Shown one piece after another: positions 59,628 through 64,000 of a stretch of 64,000 bases of DNA. Numbering within the stretch: position 1 is the stretch's first letter; the number at the start of each line of letters is the position of its first letter. Below the pieces are notes generated by a model. That model did no database searches and had not been told where the DNA came from. It saw nothing but the letters and a program-made list of their open reading frames with translations. The stretch is from positions 1 to 64,000 of the forward strand of contig JANXSF010000050.1 in NCBI GenBank assembly GCA_025352795.1, read 5' to 3'. The DNA is from Acidobacteriota bacterium (GTDB lineage Bacteria; Acidobacteriota; Terriglobia; Bryobacterales; Bryobacteraceae). Made by a program: the position numbers and the translations under genes.

Positions 59628-61247
59628 CTATTGAGCCTTGCCCCGACCATACAAAATGGTCCCTGGTCGCGCTCCGGTATGCCTGCCTTCCTCAAGAACC
59701 ACTGTGCCGTTCACAATCACATAGTTGATACCTGTGGCATACTGATGAGGCTTATCGTAAGTGGCGTTGTCGATCACCTTGGCTGCATCAAACAGCGTGA
59801 TATCGGCCCACTGCCCTGGTCGCAGCAATCCCCTGTCAAACATTCCCACTTTGGCTGTATTGGCCGACGTCATTTTACGCACAGCCTCTTCCATGGAAAT
59901 CACCTTCTCATCACGAACGTAGCGCCCCAGCACTCGTGGAAACGTTCCATACCAGCGTGGATGCGGATTTCCAACCGACAATGGTCCGCTTACAGCCACC
60001 GCTGACCCATCGGAACCAATGGAAACGAAAGATTGCTTCAACGCGTAGCGCATGTCCTCTTCTGAATGATGAAAGAACACCGTTGGCACCGATGCATTAT
60101 TTTGTATGAGTAGTTCAAACAACGCATCCACTGGCGGCTTGTTCAGCGCCGTAATGACTTCACTCATCCTGCGACCTTCAAACTTTTTATAAACAGGATT
60201 CGATAGGTTCACAAGCAGCATGCCTTCCCACGATCCGGTCGCCGTGTAGTGGTTATACCAGTTCGACCCAGGAACGCCGTGCAGGACTTCACTTTCTAAC
60301 CGGGCCCGCAATGCCGGGTCTTTCAATCGGGTGATGAGTGCTTGTGGACCGCCATCGTGAACCCAGGGCGGCAGGATGGAGGAGAGATTGTTTTGCCCCG
60401 CGCGGTACGGATACACATTCGCTTCTACCTGCTGTCCGCTGGCCCGGGCATTGGCGATGAGTCCAATCAATTCCGGCATTTTGCCCCACAACTGCTTTTC
60501 CGCCAATTTCAGATGGATGATGTCGACAGGAACACCAGCTCGACGGCCAATATCCAGCGCTTCGGCAACTGATTCAAAAACACCAAAGCCTTCGGTGCGC
60601 ATATGAGTGGAATAGATTCCTCCATAGGGTGCGGCGGCGGTGCACATTGCTACCAGGGTATCGGTGTCGATCCAGGCTCCGGGAGGTCCGCTGAGGGAAC
60701 TGGCAACACCGAGCGCACCTTGTTCCATGGCTTTGCTGACCTCTGCCTGCATGGCCTCAAGTTCAGGCTTGGTGGGCGGCCCTTCCTTTAGACCGTGCAC
60801 ATGAGTCCAAATTTGGCTGGACCCAACATAGGTCCCCACATTGGTGGCAATCCCTTGCTTTTTGAGCAGGGCGAAGTAACTTGTGAAATCGGTCCAGGGC
60901 TGCCTGTCGATGACTGGTGCGACAGATCCACCTTCGCCTAGAATCATGGATGTGACACCCTGGCGGATCATGCTTTGGGCATCGCCATCGGTCACCAATG
61001 TGTAATCGGAATGATTGTGGATATCGACAAAGCCGGGGGCAACGGTCAGTCCGTTGGCTTGAATTATACGAACGGACTTTTCCTTTGGAAGTTTGCCGAC
61101 AGCGATGATTTTTCCACCACGCACCGCGACATCGCCAAGGAAGGACGGGTTACCGGTGCCGTCGACGATTCGGCCACCGAGGATGACCAAGTCGAAGGGT
61201 TGGGCCCACGCACAGGCGGCGGCAAGCAGGAAAATGGGGAAACGCAT
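59628..61247 (-). CDS. N-acyl-D-amino-acid deacylase/D-aminoacylase-type amidohydrolase, secreted
   Basis: 539 residues with a signal peptide (MRFPIFLLAAACAWAQ). An amidohydrolase-superfamily D-aminoacylase: FDLVILGGRIVDGTGNPSFLGDVAVRGGKI, metal-binding GFVDIHNHSDYTL near residue 75, STHMRTEG near 215 and IVNGTVVLEEGRHTGARPGTIL at the C-terminus. It hydrolyses N-acyl-D-amino acids or related amides in the periplasm. The gene downstream is a secreted ankyrin protein; both probably lie in one transcript. Confidence 0.9.
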   Translation of the reverse strand: MRFPIFLLAAACAWAQPFDLVILGGRIVDGTGNPSFLGDVAVRGGKIIAVGKLPKEKSVRIIQANGLTVAPGFVDIHNHSDYTLVTDGDAQSMIRQGVTSMILGEGGSVAPVIDRQPWTDFTSYFALLKKQGIATNVGTYVGSSQIWTHVHGLKEGPPTKPELEAMQAEVSKAMEQGALGVASSLSGPPGAWIDTDTLVAMCTAAAPYGGIYSTHMRTEGFGVFESVAEALDIGRRAGVPVDIIHLKLAEKQLWGKMPELIGLIANARASGQQVEANVYPYRAGQNNLSSILPPWVHDGGPQALITRLKDPALRARLESEVLHGVPGSNWYNHYTATGSWEGMLLVNLSNPVYKKFEGRRMSEVITALNKPPVDALFELLIQNNASVPTVFFHHSEEDMRYALKQSFVSIGSDGSAVAVSGPLSVGNPHPRWYGTFPRVLGRYVRDEKVISMEEAVRKMTSANTAKVGMFDRGLLRPGQWADITLFDAAKVIDNATYDKPHQYATGINYVIVNGTVVLEEGRHTGARPGTILYGRGKAQ

Positions 61248-61449
61248 TGTGTTTAAACTATCGCATTCCAGGTTAGGCTGAGCTAAATTTGCGTCTACAG
61301 AAGAGCGGATGCATTAACAGATGTAAGATGTTTGGGGTGAAACGCAAGTATCGATTGACAACTCCAGTCTTTTGTTTCAGTTCCATGTTTTCATAACTGG
61401 AATTCTATTATTGGAAGCTGTAAGTTGTTCCAACTAAATCTGTTAAGGC

Positions 61450-61478
61450 TTGCTTGCGATCGAATTGAGCGGTATGAT
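61450..61478 (+). promoter_or_regulatory. Candidate promoter of the TonB-dependent receptor gene
   Basis: TTGCTT (61450-61455), a 17-base spacer and TATGAT (61473-61478), 28 bases before the ATG at 61506. The spacing and boxes fit sigma-70. The 258-base gap upstream contains no other signal that I can name. Confidence 0.55.
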
Positions 61479-61505
61479 TTAAGGCACAAAGGGTTTATTT
61501 TCACT

Positions 61506-64000
61506 ATGAAAAAACTATTAGAAGTCGCCCTGTTCAGCGCGTTGTTAGGCCTTACCGCCTTCGCGCAAACCATCACAGGTGCAATCACGGGAACTGTTAC
61601 GGATCCCACGGGTTCCGCCGTACCAAACGTCAAAATGACCGCTACCGACACTGGCAAGAACCAGAAATCGGAAACCACAAGTAATGCTGCTGGCATTTAC
61701 ACCTTCACATTCCTGCCCGTTAGCGACTACACAATTGCTGCCGAGGCACAAGGTTTCCGCCGCGCCGCCGTCGGACCTTTCAAACTGGAAACCAACCAAG
61801 TCGCCCGCGTCGATGTGCAACTCCAGGTCGGTCAAATCACAGAATCAATCGAAGTGAAAGATTTCGTCCAAGCCTTGCAAACAGAAACAACGCAAACTGG
61901 CGAAAGTTTAGGATCGAAGAAACTTACCGATCTTCCACTAAATGGACGAAACATCGTTTCCGCAATGTTGTTGATCCCTGGTGCTGTGCAAACCAACCCA
62001 GGATCAGTCAACACAGCCACTCGCTTTTCTGGTCGCGCCTTCGTCAACGGCAACCGGGAACAGACCAACAACTTCTTGTTGGATGGCGTTGATGTAAATG
62101 ATTCCATGGATAACCGCATTGGCTACGTGCCGAGCGTCGATGCATTACAGGAAGTGCAAGTGATCACCGGTAACGGTGGATCCGAATTCGGCAACTCTGC
62201 TGGAGCGGTAGTAAACATGACATTGAAGAGTGGAACCAACCGCTTCCACGGCAGTGTCTTTGAATTCCTTCGTAATGACAATCTGGATGCGAACAGCTTC
62301 TTTGCTAATCAGAACACTGCTGTAAGCAAAGAAAAGCAACGCCGCAACTTGAGCCAGAACATGTATGGTTTCACTTTGGGAGGCCCGGTTAAGAAGGACA
62401 AAATTTTCTTCTTCACAAACTATGAAGGAACACAGCGTCGCGATAGCGGTGCCGCTTTTGCCAGCGTCGCTACAGCAGCTTGGCGGGTTGGAAACTTAAG
62501 CAGCCTTCCGCAAACCATCAACGATCCAGCCACCTGCACGGTCACTGGCGGGGTCCGCACTTGCCAGCCTTTCCCGAATAAACAGATCCCGTTGGCCCGA
62601 ATCGTAGGTCCTGCAAAAGTATTGTTCAGCGACAATGCACTTTACCCTCTGCCTAACTCCAGTGGCACTGGGGCGTTGGGCGTGGTGAACAATTACAGTG
62701 GCAGCGCTGCCAACTTTTTGAAAAACAATCAGGGTGACGCAAAAGTGGATTGGCGTGCATCGGAAAAAGATAATTTCATGTTCCGATTTTCGCAAGGCTA
62801 CTACACAGACGGAACTCTTCTCCCTGTACTGCCAACCTCCGCTGCTGGCGTGAAAGAAGCACCGACAGTTGGTGCTGTTATCGCTTGGACGCGCACGCTC
62901 AGCGCTTCGGTGGTAAACGATTTCCGTTACGGCCTAACCCGAACCACCATCGTGGATACATTTGCCGATCCGTTTGGTACCCAAACTGGTGGAAACGCGA
63001 AGATCGGAATTCCCGGTTCTCAACTTTCCCCTGGATTCAGTTCGCTTGGACCAGGTGAAGGACTCTCCGGTATCGGCACGACTGGTATTCTTTCTGACGG
63101 AAAAGATAACAAATTCCACATTTCAGAATCAGTCAACTGGTCTAGAGGTCGCCATTTCATCAAGTTCGGAATGAACGGTGTCCGCTACCAACAGAACCGT
63201 TTTTACTCGGGCAATAATGGAGCGCTAGGCAGCTTCGGTTACTCAGCCACCTACACTGGTTCCTCCTTCGCTGACTTCTCCCTTGACCAGGTATCCTCAA
63301 AGGGCAAAGGACAAGGCGACGGTCGCCGCTGGGGTCAACGTCACTGGCGTTTCGGCACTTTCTTCCAGGACGATTACAAGGTCAACAATAACTTGACTTT
63401 AAACTTGGGCCTGCGTTGGGAATACACGCAACCTCTTACCGAAGTCAACGATTTACAGGCTAATATTGATCTTACAACCGGCAAACTGCAGTTAGCTGGA
63501 AAGAACGGTAACAGCCGCGCACTTTTCAACCCCTACTACAAGCAGTTCATGCCGCGCCTTGGTTTTGCCTGGACGCCTGAAATGCTCAAAAAGCGTTTGG
63601 TTGTACGCGGTGCTTACGGTATAACCAGTTTCCTTGAAGGGACTGGCGTTAACCTACGGCTGCCACTCAATCCGCCAAACTTCTTCGAATCCAATCAAAA
63701 TTTTGATTTGACCACCGGTGCAGGATCTGCTCGGCTTGGTTTCAGTGATCAACCTGGATTTACTGGCGTTCTTGCCGGAAACATTCGTACTTGGGATCCA
63801 AATCTACGGCCACAATTCACGCAACAACGAAATTTCAGCCTGGAATACCAGTTGGCTAAAGACTTCGTTGCAAGCGCCGGATACGTCAGCCAACGTGCAA
63901 CTCATACGATTGTCGCTCGTGACAGTAATCAGCCACTCCCTGGACCTTCAAACATCAATCCTTCGCTGTGGGCTAGTGCGCAGACTCGACGTCCACTCTA
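61506..64000 (+). CDS. Oar-like TonB-dependent receptor, N-terminal part (runs off the window)
   Basis: 831 codons are visible; the frame is open to the right edge. Signal peptide MKKLLEVALFSALLGLTAFA, then a carboxypeptidase-regulatory-like beta domain (ITGAITGTVTDPTGSAVPNV, near residues 22-105), and a plug domain with LTDLPLNGRNIVSAMLLIPG near 140, FLLDGVDVNDSMDNRIG near 195 and SGGTN-like MTLKSGTNRFHGSVFEFL near 240. The barrel strands follow (NLTLNLGLRWEYTQPL, ASAGYVSQRATH). This is the large receptor family abundant in acidobacteria, thought to import oligosaccharides or other polymers through the outer membrane. The ligand is unknown. Confidence 0.95.
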   Translation, partial: MKKLLEVALFSALLGLTAFAQTITGAITGTVTDPTGSAVPNVKMTATDTGKNQKSETTSNAAGIYTFTFLPVSDYTIAAEAQGFRRAAVGPFKLETNQVARVDVQLQVGQITESIEVKDFVQALQTETTQTGESLGSKKLTDLPLNGRNIVSAMLLIPGAVQTNPGSVNTATRFSGRAFVNGNREQTNNFLLDGVDVNDSMDNRIGYVPSVDALQEVQVITGNGGSEFGNSAGAVVNMTLKSGTNRFHGSVFEFLRNDNLDANSFFANQNTAVSKEKQRRNLSQNMYGFTLGGPVKKDKIFFFTNYEGTQRRDSGAAFASVATAAWRVGNLSSLPQTINDPATCTVTGGVRTCQPFPNKQIPLARIVGPAKVLFSDNALYPLPNSSGTGALGVVNNYSGSAANFLKNNQGDAKVDWRASEKDNFMFRFSQGYYTDGTLLPVLPTSAAGVKEAPTVGAVIAWTRTLSASVVNDFRYGLTRTTIVDTFADPFGTQTGGNAKIGIPGSQLSPGFSSLGPGEGLSGIGTTGILSDGKDNKFHISESVNWSRGRHFIKFGMNGVRYQQNRFYSGNNGALGSFGYSATYTGSSFADFSLDQVSSKGKGQGDGRRWGQRHWRFGTFFQDDYKVNNNLTLNLGLRWEYTQPLTEVNDLQANIDLTTGKLQLAGKNGNSRALFNPYYKQFMPRLGFAWTPEMLKKRLVVRGAYGITSFLEGTGVNLRLPLNPPNFFESNQNFDLTTGAGSARLGFSDQPGFTGVLAGNIRTWDPNLRPQFTQQRNFSLEYQLAKDFVASAGYVSQRATHTIVARDSNQPLPGPSNINPSLWASAQTRRPL

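Overview
The window looks like chromosomal DNA of an acidobacterium, probably of the Bryobacter/Solibacter lineage. Reasons: an Oar-like TonB-dependent receptor with an N-terminal carboxypeptidase-regulatory fold at the right edge, many secreted sugar-isomerase, hydroxyacid-dehydrogenase and D-aminoacylase-type enzymes, an S55 (SpoIVB-like) protein, a futalosine-pathway menaquinone gene (mqnD), and a Cys-rich insertion in RpoB that I recall from this phylum. The assignment is inference; no 16S gene is present.

Layout. 1-650: start of tuf with tRNA-Thr and tRNA-Tyr ahead of it on the minus strand, and a tRNA-Gly with a good promoter on the plus strand. 0.9-4.2 kb: a thioredoxin-fold secreted protein split by a probable frameshift, small membrane and secreted proteins, and a PH-domain protein. 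4.2-7.8 kb: SDR dehydrogenase, orphan sugar-binding lipoprotein, GAF protein and Ldh2-type dehydrogenase, with a block of palindromic repeats between the first two. 7.8-10.5 kb: compact housekeeping operon xseB-ispA-tlyA-nadK with overlapping or nearly overlapping genes. 10.5-12.6 kb: DAACS transporter and an FkbM methyltransferase. 12.9-23.8 kb: rplA-rplJ-rplL-rpoB-rpoC on the minus strand, closed by a rho-independent terminator. rplK is not next to rplA.

23.8-30.1 kb is an accessory island: broken UPF0175/DUF3368, an antitoxin fragment, a repeat-bounded element, a truncated transposase with a divergent serine resolvase, an intact DUF433/DUF5615 pair, an intact antitoxin/RelE pair, two decayed DUF433 copies and small orphans. 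30.1-34.0 kb: an S55-like protein translationally coupled to a secreted beta-propeller protein. 34.0-34.6 kb: intergenic palindromic repeats of the same two families as at 5.0-5.3 kb. 34.6-46.9 kb: mostly core metabolism (TIM-barrel isomerase, LOG protein, esterase, HPt protein, mqnD, HEAT protein, TIGR01777 epimerase, class II photolyase, radical SAM protein, isolated nuoM, dut and a two-domain ThyX-like protein). 47.0-49.8 kb: a second decayed patch (ParD-like gene, PIN gene with one in-frame stop, two TPR genes with several stops and shifts). 50.0-61.3 kb: FliA/WhiG-type sigma factor, sppA, a sugar isomerase, a NarL-type two-component system, a secreted D-2-hydroxyacid dehydrogenase, an ankyrin protein and a D-aminoacylase. 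61.5 kb to the end: TonB-dependent receptor, cut by the window edge.

The most notable observations are the eight-cysteine insertion in the RpoB N-terminal region, the dense graveyard of toxin-antitoxin remnants, two shared families of intergenic palindromes, the ThyX-like protein divergent from dut across only 37 bases containing a perfect palindrome, and an apparently secreted NAD-dependent dehydrogenase. I found no CRISPR array, prophage or complete insertion sequence.
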